In this document: in pieces, positions 25,161 to 33,708 of the stretch
Numbering within the stretch: position 1 is the stretch's first letter
Layout: every line of letters starts with the position of its first letter
Source: Verrucomicrobiaceae bacterium
Lineage (GTDB): Bacteria; Verrucomicrobiota; Verrucomicrobiia; Verrucomicrobiales; Verrucomicrobiaceae
Length of the DNA: 64,000 nucleotides
Assembly: GCA_016795365.1 (NCBI GenBank)
Contig: JAEUHN010000040.1
Coordinates: 186,001-250,000 of the forward strand
Direction: 5' to 3'
Notes under the pieces: model-generated
Told to the model about the DNA's origin: nothing
Databases searched by the model: none
The model's input: only the letters and a program-made list of their open reading frames with translations
Program-made: the position numbers and the translations under genes

Positions 25161-27011
25161 GTGAATTCAGATCCTCTCCAGTCACGCAAGCATCCACCTC
25201 TGATCGACCTGAACGCCGTCGATTTGCCAGCGATCAAGCCGGTGCTGAAGTTGCTCGGCCCCACGCTGAGCCGCTGGCTGAAGTTTGACGAGCTGAATGC
25301 GGTTCACGATCAGGTCATCGAGACCGCATCAGCCGAGAACTTTTTCTCCCGCACGCTTCAGCTCCTGGGAGCGAGCTACGAGGTCGCGCAATCAGACCTG
25401 GACCGTATCCCTGCCAGCGGACCTGTGGTCATCGTTGCCAACCATCCCCTGGGCGGCCTCGACGGCATCATCCTTGGCGATCTCCTCCATCGGCGGCGGA
25501 AAGACACGAAGCTGATGGCTAATTTCCTCCTGAAGCGGGTGAAGCACGCGGATCAACACATGTTCTTCGTGGACCCGTTCCCACGTCCCGAAGCTGTGCG
25601 CGCTAACCTCTCGGGCCTGCGGGACTGCCTCAAGCATCTTAAAGGCGGCGGCTTGCTGGGAGTGTTTCCCGGCAACCGCGTTTCGCATTGGCAGTGGGAT
25701 CGGCGGCAGGTGTGCGACCCTGATTGGGTGGCCAATGTGGGCTCTCTGATTCGTCGAGCGGAGGCCACCGTGGTGCCAATTTTTATCGAAGGCGGCAACA
25801 GCTTGCTCTTCAATCTCGCAGGCCTTGTGCATCCACTGCTACGCACGTCACTGCTGGCGCGAGAGCTGATCCGCCAGGCTCACGACCCCGAACCTGTGCA
25901 GTTGCACGTGGGCACTCCGATCTCGTATTCAAGGCTCAAACGCTTCGAGAAGGACGAGGACCTCGTGGCCTTCCTTCGCCTCGCCACCTATGTGCTGAGC
26001 AATCGCCCGGACGACGCGACCCCCGAGAAGCTCGCCGTCGTGGCGCAAGCGCAAGAACCAGAGCCTGTGGCCACTCCGTTGCCGCCAGAGCTTCTGGAGG
26101 CCGACATCGCAGCGCTGCCGCCGGAAGCCAGACTCTTCACTCAGGGCGACTTCGACGTTTACATCGCACGCTACCAGCAACTGCCTCACATCATGCAGGA
26201 GATCGGACGTGGACGCGAAGTCAGCTTCCGTGCGGCTGGCGGCGGCACGCTCAAGGCCCTCGACCTCGCTCCACAGGACGAATACTACCACCACATGTTC
26301 CTGTGGAATCGGAAGCAGAGCGCATTGGTAGGTGCCTATCGATTGGGCATGTCCGACGAGATCCTGGCCAAATATGGACCCGAGGGACTTATCTGCAGCG
26401 GGCTGTTCGAGTTGAAGCCCAAGTTTCTCGCCGAATTGAATCCGGGCATCGAGCTTGGGCGATCGTATGTGCTCCCTGAATGGCAACGAAACTACAATTC
26501 ACTGGTGCTGCTCTGGGCAGGCATTTTTTCGTTCGTCGCCAGGGAGCCGCGCTACCGCATCATGTTCGGAAGTGTCGGGATCAGTCAGGGCGACGAATAC
26601 ACCGCGGCCTCGCGGACCCTGATCGTCAACTACATGCGTGAGCACCTGAGCCATCCCACGCTAGCAGTTCATGTGGAACCACGCAGCCCGTTCGAAGGGA
26701 TCAAGCTCAGCGGCATGAAGCCCGAGGAAATCAGCAGCCTGGTGCAGAGTGTGGAGGACGTGAGCACGCTCGTAACCGGACTGGAGCAAGACGGCAAGGG
26801 CGTTCCCGTGTTGATCAAGCACTACGTGCGGATGAATGCCAAGCTGATCAGCTTCGGTGTCTGGAAGAACCACAGCAACGCCGTTGTGAGTTTCATTGTC
26901 ACCGATCTGACCACGTCCGACCCGAAGTTCCTCCGCCGATACATGGGTGCCGAGGCGTATGAACGATTCATGGCCTACCATGGTGCTCAGGAGCCCTCGT
27001 CGTCGGACTAG
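25161..27011 (+). CDS. Fused acyltransferase: PlsC-like plus OlsB/GNAT-like domains (OlsF-like)
   Basis: A 616-residue two-domain protein from a GTG start. Residues about 60-290 form an acylglycerophosphate acyltransferase-like domain with NHPLGGLDG (H95 to D101) and FPGNRVSHW. Residues about 350-560 form an ornithine N-acyltransferase-like GNAT domain (FDVYIARYQQLPHIMQEIG, YHHMFLWNRKQSALVGAYR, ELGRSYVLPEWQ). This order matches OlsF, a bifunctional enzyme that makes ornithine lipids by N-acylating then O-acylating ornithine. The product here could instead be another acylated amino acid. It stands alone with no neighbour to refine substrate. Confidence 0.83.
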   Translation: MNSDPLQSRKHPPLIDLNAVDLPAIKPVLKLLGPTLSRWLKFDELNAVHDQVIETASAENFFSRTLQLLGASYEVAQSDLDRIPASGPVVIVANHPLGGLDGIILGDLLHRRRKDTKLMANFLLKRVKHADQHMFFVDPFPRPEAVRANLSGLRDCLKHLKGGGLLGVFPGNRVSHWQWDRRQVCDPDWVANVGSLIRRAEATVVPIFIEGGNSLLFNLAGLVHPLLRTSLLARELIRQAHDPEPVQLHVGTPISYSRLKRFEKDEDLVAFLRLATYVLSNRPDDATPEKLAVVAQAQEPEPVATPLPPELLEADIAALPPEARLFTQGDFDVYIARYQQLPHIMQEIGRGREVSFRAAGGGTLKALDLAPQDEYYHHMFLWNRKQSALVGAYRLGMSDEILAKYGPEGLICSGLFELKPKFLAELNPGIELGRSYVLPEWQRNYNSLVLLWAGIFSFVAREPRYRIMFGSVGISQGDEYTAASRTLIVNYMREHLSHPTLAVHVEPRSPFEGIKLSGMKPEEISSLVQSVEDVSTLVTGLEQDGKGVPVLIKHYVRMNAKLISFGVWKNHSNAVVSFIVTDLTTSDPKFLRRYMGAEAYERFMAYHGAQEPSSSD

Positions 27012-27028
27012 AGCGCCCGACTCTTGGC

Positions 27029-27346
27029 TCAGGAGTATTTCACGTTCTTACGCGGCTCCATCTCGTAAGCCTGCACACTTTCCTCCGCGACTGCGGGCTT
27101 GAGCACTTCTTCGCGAAACTTGAAGTAGTGAGGATCGTCATGGCAGATGGCCAGCTTGTCGAGGCTCTCGACTTCAATGGCCACGAACCACTGCCAGGGA
27201 TCGGATTCCTTCGTGCGCTTGCCAGTTCTCACCACCAGCACCTCCGGCACTCGCAGCAGGTGAACACGGGTAAGAGACATCATCTCCTCCAGGCGCTCCT
27301 CAGTCACCTCGGGCTTCAGCTTGAACAGGCTGATGTGGGCGATCAT
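27029..27346 (-). CDS. Dabb-family (stress-responsive A/B barrel) protein
   Basis: A 105-residue protein of the dimeric alpha/beta-barrel Dabb fold. It opens MIAHISLFKLKPEVTEERLEEM, includes the family-typical strand VVRTGKRTKESDPWQWFVAIEVES, and has HDDPHYFKFREEVLKPAV near the end. Bacterial members are mostly uncharacterised. Some bind small hydrophobic ligands. It starts 3 bases after the nuoA stop and probably shares its transcript. Confidence 0.82.
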   Translation of the reverse strand: MIAHISLFKLKPEVTEERLEEMMSLTRVHLLRVPEVLVVRTGKRTKESDPWQWFVAIEVESLDKLAICHDDPHYFKFREEVLKPAVAEESVQAYEMEPRKNVKYS

Positions 27347-27349
27347 GAG

Positions 27350-27724
27350 TTATTTGTTCCAGCTCAGTGCGCCCTTCTTCCAGGCATAGGCGAAAGCCAC
27401 CGTCAGGATGCCCACAAAGCCAAGCATGGAGCCAAGAATCGCACCTCCGTGGGCAGCGAGATAGTCCTTGTAGATCACCGACCAGGGATACAGGAACACC
27501 ACTTCGATATCGAAAAGCACGAAGAGCATTGCCACGATGTAAAACTTCACACTGAAGCGCGGCTGGGCTTCGCCAATCGGCAGCATCCCGCACTCATACG
27601 CGCTGTCCTTCATGTCATTGCTCCGGGCTGATTTACCGAGCAGGACGCTGATGAGGAGCGTAACGCCGGCGAATCCGCCAGCGATGACGATTTGCAGAAG
27701 GACGGGGAGATAGTTTTCGAGCAT
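27350..27724 (-). CDS. nuoA: NADH-quinone oxidoreductase subunit A
   Basis: A 124-residue membrane subunit of complex I with three hydrophobic helices. The conserved loop YECGMLPIGEAQPRFSVKFY lies between helices one and two and VLFDIEVVFLYPW starts helix two, both diagnostic of NuoA. NuoA sits at the hinge between the peripheral and membrane arms. No nuoB or other nuo gene adjoins it. The following gene encodes a Dabb protein, so this is either a detached part of the complex I genes or an additional copy. Confidence 0.94.
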   Translation of the reverse strand: MLENYLPVLLQIVIAGGFAGVTLLISVLLGKSARSNDMKDSAYECGMLPIGEAQPRFSVKFYIVAMLFVLFDIEVVFLYPWSVIYKDYLAAHGGAILGSMLGFVGILTVAFAYAWKKGALSWNK

Positions 27725-27801
27725 GACGCAGAGGACGTGTAGCCGTTGCCCCGCAAGGCGTCAAACTGCGAAATCCACAGAGCCTGCTCGCGCCCGAATG
27801 C

Positions 27802-27838
27802 AAAAAGGCCGCCTGAACGCTTTTGCTCAGACGGCCTT
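27802..27838 (-). terminator. Intrinsic terminator after the Ala-tailed protein gene
   Basis: A 12-base stem with one mismatch pairs 27827-27838 with 27805-27816 (aaggccgtctga reading leftward against tcaggcggcctt), and a T5 run follows on the minus strand. It ends the leftward transcript of 27863-28189. Confidence 0.85.
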
Positions 27839-27862
27839 CAAATCTAAATTCGAAACCAAATA

Positions 27863-28189
27863 CTAGCCCGCAGCAGCGGCGGCGGCAGCAGCCGCACGAG
27901 CAGCAGCCGCAGCACTGGACGCCTGCTCGATGCCAGCAAGGCCACGATAGGTGCGGCCAGCCTTGGCCACCAATCCGCGGCTCACAAGACCCTGAAGCTT
28001 CTCATAGGAACGAAGGCGAAGCATTTCTTCACCACCACTCACCGCGTTCTTCAGCTTCAAGTTTTCATAAACCAGCCCGAAAAGCTCGTTGAACTCATGT
28101 GTCTTGCCTTTGGAGAGAACATTCACCAATTCATCAGTGACATGATCAGGAACGCGACGAGAAAAACGAGTTTTACGTGTGGTAGCCAT
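27863..28189 (-). CDS. Small basic protein with poly-alanine tail
   Basis: A 108-residue protein that I cannot assign to a family. Its N-terminal half is basic and helical (MATTRKTRFSRRVPDHV, then FNELFGLVYENLKLKNAV). The middle repeats arginine/glycine (LQGLVSRGLVAKAGRTYRGL). The last 20 or so residues are almost pure alanine with one arginine. The gene is followed by a good terminator and preceded by a 237-base gap shared with the divergent reductase gene. The basic body and helical tail suggest DNA or RNA binding, perhaps chromosome- or ribosome-associated, but this is only inference. Confidence 0.7.
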   Translation of the reverse strand: MATTRKTRFSRRVPDHVTDELVNVLSKGKTHEFNELFGLVYENLKLKNAVSGGEEMLRLRSYEKLQGLVSRGLVAKAGRTYRGLAGIEQASSAAAAARAAAAAAAAAG

Positions 28190-28426
28190 AGACCAGCATC
28201 ATAGCACGCCTGCGACGCCTTGGCGACGGATTTGTTGATTTCAAGAAGAGAATCTGCTCCCCATGCGATTGACGGATAGAACCACCATCGGGAGCCGTTC
28301 GGGTCCGAATGGCTTTTCCGGGCTGGGTGGTGACGCAGGAATCACACGAGCTTTTTGACAGCCCGGCCTGACGCGGAATCATCCCGACTTCAAAAGGCTC
28401 AGCCATCCATCAGATCATTCATCTCT

Positions 28427-29188
28427 ATGCCTGTCACCATCGACCTCTCAAACCGCATCGCTCTCATCACCGGAGCCTCGCAAGGGATTGGCGCTCAAAT
28501 AGCCCGAATTTTCCACATGGCAGGCGCTACCGTCGTTCTCAACCATCCAAACATCGGCACCACCAGCAGCGATGCAGCAGCTATCGCGGCAGACCTCAAC
28601 GGCCAGCGGCCAGGCAGTGCCGTGGTGATAGCCGCTGATGTCTCGAAACCGGAAGAGGTTCAGTCGATGATGCAGGAGATCAAGACCATCGCTGGCGGAC
28701 TCGATTTCCTGATCAACAACGCAGCCATCATCAAAGACCGAACGATCGCCAAGATGGACCTCGACGAGTGGGATGCTGTGATCGACGTCAACCTCTCGGG
28801 CGTCTTCTACTGCTGCAAATACGCCCTCGAGATCATGCGCGATCACGGTTCGATCGTCAGCTTCGGCAGCATCGCAGCGATCCAGGGCTTCTTTGGGCAA
28901 GCCAACTATGCGTCTGCCAAAGCAGGTGTGCAGGCGATGATGCGAGTCCTGAGCCGCGAGGCCGCCAAGAAACAAATTCGAGCCAACGCAGTGGCTCCCG
29001 GCGTCATCAATACCTCAATGGCAGCGACCATTCCTGAAGCCGTCCGGGCCGAGATGATGAAGAACGTCCCCCTGGCTCGATTTGGTTCCGTCGAGGAGGT
29101 AGCAAACGTCGTGCTTTTCCTTTGCTCGCCACTGGCCTCCTACGTTACAGGCCAGACCATTGAAATCAATGGTGGATGGCGCGGCTAG
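28427..29188 (+). CDS. Short-chain dehydrogenase/reductase (FabG-like)
   Basis: A 253-residue SDR enzyme. The cofactor motif is TGASQGIG near residue 16, the structural motif is NNAAI, and the catalytic set is Ser-Tyr-Lys in FGSIAA and YASAKAG. The end PLASYVTGQTIEINGGWRG is typical of FabG-type 3-oxoacyl reductases. It probably uses NADP(H). The substrate may be an acyl thioester or sugar. The ATG at 28427 gives the normal family length. Its TAG stop shares the palindrome CTAG with the convergent hisH stop. Confidence 0.92.
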   Translation: MPVTIDLSNRIALITGASQGIGAQIARIFHMAGATVVLNHPNIGTTSSDAAAIAADLNGQRPGSAVVIAADVSKPEEVQSMMQEIKTIAGGLDFLINNAAIIKDRTIAKMDLDEWDAVIDVNLSGVFYCCKYALEIMRDHGSIVSFGSIAAIQGFFGQANYASAKAGVQAMMRVLSREAAKKQIRANAVAPGVINTSMAATIPEAVRAEMMKNVPLARFGSVEEVANVVLFLCSPLASYVTGQTIEINGGWRG

Positions 29189-29823
29189 GATTGTGTGCCA
29201 GCTTCCGCTTCGAAGAGCGCCAGACTATTTCTCAGCAGGCCCAGGCCCGCGTCCTGGCTCTTTTCTGGATGGAACTGCACAGCCACGAGATTGGGCTTGA
29301 TGATGCCACTGGCAAACTCCGCACCATAAGTCGTCGTGCAGGCCACCAGACTGTCATCTTCCACATCGGGATAGTAGCTGTGCACGAAGTAAAAGTGAGC
29401 CGCATTCGCACCGCCAGCGTGGAGCGCAGCTGCTCTCGACGTCCATTGAACCTGATTCCAGCCCATGTGTGGCACCTTGAGACCATGATCCGGTGAGAAC
29501 TTCCGCACGCGCCCAGGAGCTACGCCTAGACCAGTGACACCTGGAGATTCCTCGCTGGACTCGAACAGCAATTGATAGCCAAGGCAGATGCCGAGGTAGG
29601 GCTTGCCAGAGCTCAACCAATCACGGAGAGGCGTCCACAAGTCGTTCTGCTTCAAGATCCGGACACTGTCCCCAAACGCTCCTTGGCCTGGAAAAACCAG
29701 GGTATCAATCCCATCGAAATCAGCCGGGCTGGAAATCAGTTTCCCCGGCCTGCCAATGGCAATGAATGCATTGAGCACGCTGCGCAGGTTGCCAGCACCA
29801 TAATCGAGAACTCCAAGCTTCAT
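29185..29823 (-). CDS. hisH: Imidazole glycerol phosphate synthase glutaminase subunit HisH
   Basis: A 212-residue class I glutamine amidotransferase. The nucleophile is C80 in YLGICLGYQLLFESS, and the other triad members are H185 and E187 in QFHPEKS. The oxyanion region PGQGAFGDS and the N-terminal VLDYGAGNLRSV are typical of HisH. With HisF it forms the enzyme that makes imidazole glycerol phosphate and AICAR in histidine synthesis. It follows hisB by 8 bases. hisF and hisA are not in this window. Confidence 0.96.
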   Translation of the reverse strand: MKLGVLDYGAGNLRSVLNAFIAIGRPGKLISSPADFDGIDTLVFPGQGAFGDSVRILKQNDLWTPLRDWLSSGKPYLGICLGYQLLFESSEESPGVTGLGVAPGRVRKFSPDHGLKVPHMGWNQVQWTSRAAALHAGGANAAHFYFVHSYYPDVEDDSLVACTTTYGAEFASGIIKPNLVAVQFHPEKSQDAGLGLLRNSLALFEAEAGTQS

Positions 29824-29831
29824 GATGGAAC

Positions 29832-30428
29832 CTAGAGCATGTCCTTGGTGCTCAAGACACCAGTGATTCGCGGGTCAAACTGGGTCGCTTGATCCATGAC
29901 CTTCGCCAGTCCTTTGAAGATCGCCTCAGCCATGTGGTGAGCGTCTTTTCCACGCACGATCTCAATGTGCAGATTCGCCAGCGCCGAGGTGGAAAACCCG
30001 CGCATGAATTCTTCCACCAGTTGGAAATGGAAACCCACGCCGATCGTGTCCACGCGTTCAGGCACGGTGTAAACCAGCAGCGGACGCCCGCTCAAGTCGA
30101 TGGCCAGACTTGCCAGCGTTTCATCCATGGGCAGGAGGCACCAGCCGTAACGACGAATGCCTTCCTTCTTCCCCAGCGCCTCACGAAACGCCTGGCCAAG
30201 AACGATCCCCACGTCTTCCACGGTGTGATGAAAATCGACTTCGATGTCGCCTTTGGCCTCAATCATCAGATCAAACAGTCCATGCTTCGAAAACAAGGTG
30301 AGCATGTGGTCGAGGAAGGCGACTCCCGTGCGAATCGTGCTCTTGCCCGCCCCGTCCACCTTGAGTTCCATGCGGATATCCGTTTCCGCAGTTGTGCGAT
30401 GAATAGTCGAAGTTCGTGTCTGGCTCAT
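29832..30428 (-). CDS. hisB: Imidazoleglycerol-phosphate dehydratase HisB
   Basis: A 198-residue manganese enzyme. The metal-binding motifs FLDHMLTLFSKHG, DFHHTVEDVGI and KDAHHMAEAIFKGLAK are all intact. It is the single-function type without an N-terminal phosphatase domain. It dehydrates imidazole glycerol phosphate to imidazole acetol phosphate in the histidine pathway. The ATG at 30428 (MSQTRTSTIHRTTAE) was chosen because family similarity starts there. A longer frame reaches 30482. It forms a two-gene unit with hisH. Confidence 0.96.
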   Translation of the reverse strand: MSQTRTSTIHRTTAETDIRMELKVDGAGKSTIRTGVAFLDHMLTLFSKHGLFDLMIEAKGDIEVDFHHTVEDVGIVLGQAFREALGKKEGIRRYGWCLLPMDETLASLAIDLSGRPLLVYTVPERVDTIGVGFHFQLVEEFMRGFSTSALANLHIEIVRGKDAHHMAEAIFKGLAKVMDQATQFDPRITGVLSTKDML

Positions 30429-30482
30429 GAAAGCCCAGACTATCGGCGATGCTCGAAGTGGATCAATGAGGAATCCAGACAC

Positions 30483-30513
30483 AAAAAAGCGGCGATGGTG
30501 CTGCCATCGCCGC
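30483..30513 (-). terminator. Intrinsic terminator after the coiled-coil membrane-anchored protein
   Basis: A perfect 10-bp stem (30504-30513 with 30489-30498, arms gcggcgatgg and ccatcgccgc) is followed by T6 on the minus strand. It closes the leftward transcript of 30538-31995. Confidence 0.9.
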
Positions 30514-30537
30514 CAGAAATCTCTCGGTCTCTCTGCC

Positions 30538-31995
30538 TTACTTCTTCTTCTGGATGAACAGGGCTGCGAGCAGGATCACAAGGAGGGCACCGCCACCGAT
30601 GATCAGATACTTCTGCAGGCCGCCATCAGAGTCCGCCGTGTCTTCCGTGGAAGATGTGCGCTCCGATTTGGAGCTGGACTTCGTCGAACTGGAACTTCCA
30701 CCCTTGGAGCCTGCCGTCAGTCCACCGGTGGACTTCGCTACCGGCTCGTCTTTCTCTTCGTCCTTGGCAGCTTTCTTGTCAGCCTTGTCCTTGGCAGACT
30801 CTTCCATGGCCTTGGCCACGCGATCATCCGTCTCAGTGGTAGCTCCCGTGAGAGCGCCCGAGTTGCCGTAGAGCCTCTGGGTTGCACGTTTCTTGCCCAG
30901 TTCGCCTTTGACCTTGGTGATCTCACTCTTGAGCTTGGTGATCGCGCTGGAAACAATCGAAGTCCGGCCTGCCGCCTCCACTGCTTTTGCTACTGATGCC
31001 TCGGCAAGTTCCACATTCTGGTCACCCAGATAGCGGCGAGCGGCGGTGATTGCTTCGTTGGTCGCCTTGAGTCTCGCGAGATCAAGCGCCGCAATCTTTG
31101 CCAGCTCATCGACCACCGTCTTCGCAGCAGCCTGAATGCCCTTGGCGTCATACTTGTAAATCGTCATCCAATGCGTGCGGGTCTTCTTCTCGAGGTCGTT
31201 GATGTTCTTGAACTTGGCGACTTCCTCAGCAATGGCCTTCTTGGTTCTGCTAAGGTCGGGCTCAACCAATCCTTTCGTCGCACTGTCACGTCGGAGTTGC
31301 AGTTGAGGTTGCTCAGCGAGCTGGCGCTCCAGCACTTGCTTGTAGCTCTCCAGGATCTTCTGCGCTTCTGGAACGGCCTGCACATACTGCTCAGTATCGA
31401 CAAAGCCGTCATCACGATCATTGAGCTTGTCCCACTCGGTCAGTGCCTGAGTCCACTCGTTCTTCGCAGCGGCTGAGTTCATCGACTTGCGGAGGCGATA
31501 GGCCTCAATGTTTCGCGTCTCGCGCTTCGCCACTTCCGGGGTCAGCCATTGGCCATCCATTTTCAGCTGGCCGCCCGTGACCTTCGCCTTCTCAGCCTCG
31601 TAAGTCGCGATCATCGCCTCCACTTCCTTCGCTTCGGCGGTGCCAGCGAACTGGCTCAAGAAAGGACGCAGCTGATCCTGGATAATGCCCTCATACTTGT
31701 CGGCAGTCAGCAGATCCTCTGAAGGCACCAGCTTGCGCAGCGGGACGATCGCAATCTCCTCGGGGCGCTGCTTGATGATCTGGGCGATGTTCGCTTTCGG
31801 CTCGGTGCGCGTATCGGGAATTCGCGGCGTGAGCATGTATTTGAACGTCACGGAGTCCGCTGTTTCGGACAGCACCGTGGCGCTTTCATATTTCTTGCCA
31901 TCCTTCATCACGACCACGTCAGCCCGGGAGGCGTGAGGCAGAGCGATGAGGCTGAGGGCGGTGGCAAAGGCGAGGCTGAGACTGCTAGGCTTCAT
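30538..31995 (-). CDS. Exported coiled-coil protein with C-terminal membrane anchor
   Basis: A 485-residue protein of unknown function. It has a signal peptide (residues 1-25, ending PHASRA), then a small beta domain (VVVMKDGKKYESATVLSE), then a long helical and coiled-coil region (about 95-385) with many Lys/Glu residues. A low-complexity Lys/Asp/Ser-rich linker follows (about 390-455). The end is a single transmembrane helix, YLIIGGGALLVILLAALFI, and a basic KKK tail. Such architecture suggests a periplasmic rod tethered to the inner membrane. It could be a spacer or scaffold of the envelope. It sits between the histidine genes and xthA as a separate unit. Confidence 0.72.
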   Translation of the reverse strand: MKPSSLSLAFATALSLIALPHASRADVVVMKDGKKYESATVLSETADSVTFKYMLTPRIPDTRTEPKANIAQIIKQRPEEIAIVPLRKLVPSEDLLTADKYEGIIQDQLRPFLSQFAGTAEAKEVEAMIATYEAEKAKVTGGQLKMDGQWLTPEVAKRETRNIEAYRLRKSMNSAAAKNEWTQALTEWDKLNDRDDGFVDTEQYVQAVPEAQKILESYKQVLERQLAEQPQLQLRRDSATKGLVEPDLSRTKKAIAEEVAKFKNINDLEKKTRTHWMTIYKYDAKGIQAAAKTVVDELAKIAALDLARLKATNEAITAARRYLGDQNVELAEASVAKAVEAAGRTSIVSSAITKLKSEITKVKGELGKKRATQRLYGNSGALTGATTETDDRVAKAMEESAKDKADKKAAKDEEKDEPVAKSTGGLTAGSKGGSSSSTKSSSKSERTSSTEDTADSDGGLQKYLIIGGGALLVILLAALFIQKKK

Positions 31996-32067
31996 AATGA
32001 ATTATCGGGAAATGATATGCAGAATCTCGTTCCTATCAGGATTGGCCTGATGAGTAAACAGCAAAAC

Positions 32068-32826
32068 TCACACGAGCTGTGTCTCTACCGGACAGTGGTC
32101 AGAGCCATAGATGTCCGAGCGAATCGTGCATGATTGAAGGCGTGGCCTGAGAGCTTTTGAGGCCAGCCAGTAATCCAGGCGCCATCCGATATTTTTCTCC
32201 CGCGCGGAGCCTCCGGTGCGCATGGTCCACCACGTGTAGCGACCCGGATTGGGATCGAACTCACGGAACACGTCGAGGATATCGTTCTCGATGTAGCGGT
32301 CGAAACTAGCCCTCTCCTCATCGCTGAAACCGGGGTTCTTTCGATTCGACTTCGGATTGGCCAGGTCGATCTCCTTGTGGGCACAGTTAAGATCCCCACA
32401 GACCAGCACAGGTTTAGTCCTCTCGAGTTGCTTCAGATGGGCGCGGAACGCCTCGTCCCAAGCGAGTCGATACGACAAGCGGGCAAGCTCTGCCTGGGAG
32501 TTTGGGGTGTAAACATTGACCAGATGAAAGTCCGCGAACTCCACCGTGATGACCCGCCCTTCCTTGTCATGCTCGGCGATGCCCAGGCCCAGCGATTGCC
32601 CCACGATCGGAGTGCGACTGAGCACCAGGGTGCCCGAGTATCCCTTCTTCTCGGCACTGTTCCAGATGGCCGTGTATCCTTCCAGCCAGCTCAAGTCACA
32701 TTGGTCGGGCTGTGCCTTGGTTTCTTGGAGGCAAATCACGTCCGCCGCGCCCGTTTTGAGGTAGTCGCGGAGTCCCTTGTCCATCGCCGAGCGGATGCCA
32801 TTCACGTTCCAGGTGCTAAGTTTCAT
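32068..32826 (-). CDS. xthA: Exodeoxyribonuclease III
   Basis: A 252-residue AP endonuclease/3'-5' exonuclease of the EEP fold. It begins MKLSTWNVNGIRSAMDKG. Metal-binding LQETKA, the catalytic Asp-Asn pair in CGDLNCAHKEIDLANP and the final SDHCPVE are all present. It removes abasic sites and 3' blocking groups during base excision repair. The DNA-intercalating region around NPGRYTWWTMR is also conserved. It is a single gene, with an independent promoter expected in the gap to the pseudopilin gene. Confidence 0.95.
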   Translation of the reverse strand: MKLSTWNVNGIRSAMDKGLRDYLKTGAADVICLQETKAQPDQCDLSWLEGYTAIWNSAEKKGYSGTLVLSRTPIVGQSLGLGIAEHDKEGRVITVEFADFHLVNVYTPNSQAELARLSYRLAWDEAFRAHLKQLERTKPVLVCGDLNCAHKEIDLANPKSNRKNPGFSDEERASFDRYIENDILDVFREFDPNPGRYTWWTMRTGGSAREKNIGWRLDYWLASKALRPRLQSCTIRSDIYGSDHCPVETQLV

Positions 32827-32894
32827 GCGCCGCGAGTGGTAGGCGCGCGGTGTCAGGACGCAAGCACCGTGTCACCTCGTTGCTAACTCCGTGA

Positions 32895-32924
32895 TTGACG
32901 TTCCGAGCGCAATCTGGCTACACT
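32895..32924 (+). promoter_or_regulatory. Sigma-70-like promoter for the pseudopilin gene
   Basis: TTGACG at 32895-32900 and TACACT at 32919-32924, separated by 18 bases, lie about 80 bases before the pseudopilin ATG at 33004. Confidence 0.5.
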
Positions 32925-33003
32925 CGCCCGTCGCTGCATTTCGCATCCGCACAGGGTGTCGAGTCCGTCGCGGCTCCTCCCCCACCTCTTCACCAACGCA
33001 CTC

Positions 33004-33594
33004 ATGAAAATACCCTTCCGTCTCCCTGCTCGCTCAGGCTTCACTTTGATCGAAATGCTCGTTGTGATCGGCATCATCGGCATTCTCGCCAGCCTCGCCG
33101 TGCCCGCCGCCACTGGCGTCATGAAAAAGGCCAAGAAAGTCAAGACCTCGGCCGCACTCAAAGACATCCAGCTCGGCATCAAGAACTATCAGGCCGAATA
33201 CAACCGTTACCCGCTCAAGCCGGGCATGACGTCGGAGAATCCCATCGCCCTGGACGAAGGTGCTACCTTGCTCAAGATCCTGCTCGGCGAGAACGAGCAA
33301 AAGCTCAATCCCCGGCAGATCGTTTACATTGAGCCTCCCATGGGCAAGAATGGTTCAGGTGGACTCGTCGGCAGCGAAGGCAGCTACGGTCTCATGGACT
33401 CCTGGGGCCAGCCTTACCAAGTGATCATGGACGCCAATTACGACAACAAGATCTCCAACCCAGACACACGTAACGAAGACCAGAGCGTCTCCACTGGTGC
33501 CCCTGCCAATCTGCCTATCGGCGTGATCGTTTATAGCCATGGCGAAGACAAGAAACCGAACACCAAGGATGACGTCGCTTCGTGGCGCCCTTGA
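33004..33594 (+). CDS. Type II secretion/type IV pilus major pseudopilin-like protein (GspG-like)
   Basis: A 196-residue prepilin. The prepilin peptidase site is SGFTLIEMLVVIGIIGILAS, giving cleavage before the Phe and the invariant Glu at position 5. The mature head contains IKNYQAEYNRYPLKPG and DSWGQPYQVIMDANYDNK, typical of GspG and of Verrucomicrobia pseudopilins. It would assemble into the secretion pseudopilus or a pilus. It stands alone, but the window also encodes a secretin and two PilT-type ATPases. A terminator follows directly. Confidence 0.88.
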   Translation: MKIPFRLPARSGFTLIEMLVVIGIIGILASLAVPAATGVMKKAKKVKTSAALKDIQLGIKNYQAEYNRYPLKPGMTSENPIALDEGATLLKILLGENEQKLNPRQIVYIEPPMGKNGSGGLVGSEGSYGLMDSWGQPYQVIMDANYDNKISNPDTRNEDQSVSTGAPANLPIGVIVYSHGEDKKPNTKDDVASWRP

Positions 33595-33629
33595 TTGAGC
33601 ACGACTTCAAATCATCCGGTTAAACTCAG

Positions 33630-33658
33630 AAGGCAACCCGCGAGGGTTGCCTTCTTTC
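33630..33658 (+). terminator. Intrinsic terminator after the pseudopilin gene
   Basis: A perfect 10-bp stem (33630-33639 aaggcaaccc with 33644-33653 gggttgcctt), GCGA loop, then a short T-rich stretch (ctttcgtttcg). It may also slow the convergent lipoprotein transcript. Confidence 0.8.
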
Positions 33659-33708
33659 GTTTCGTCAGAGTTCGCCTGTGAAAACCTCTCCTCGTTCGCT
33701 TCAACAGA

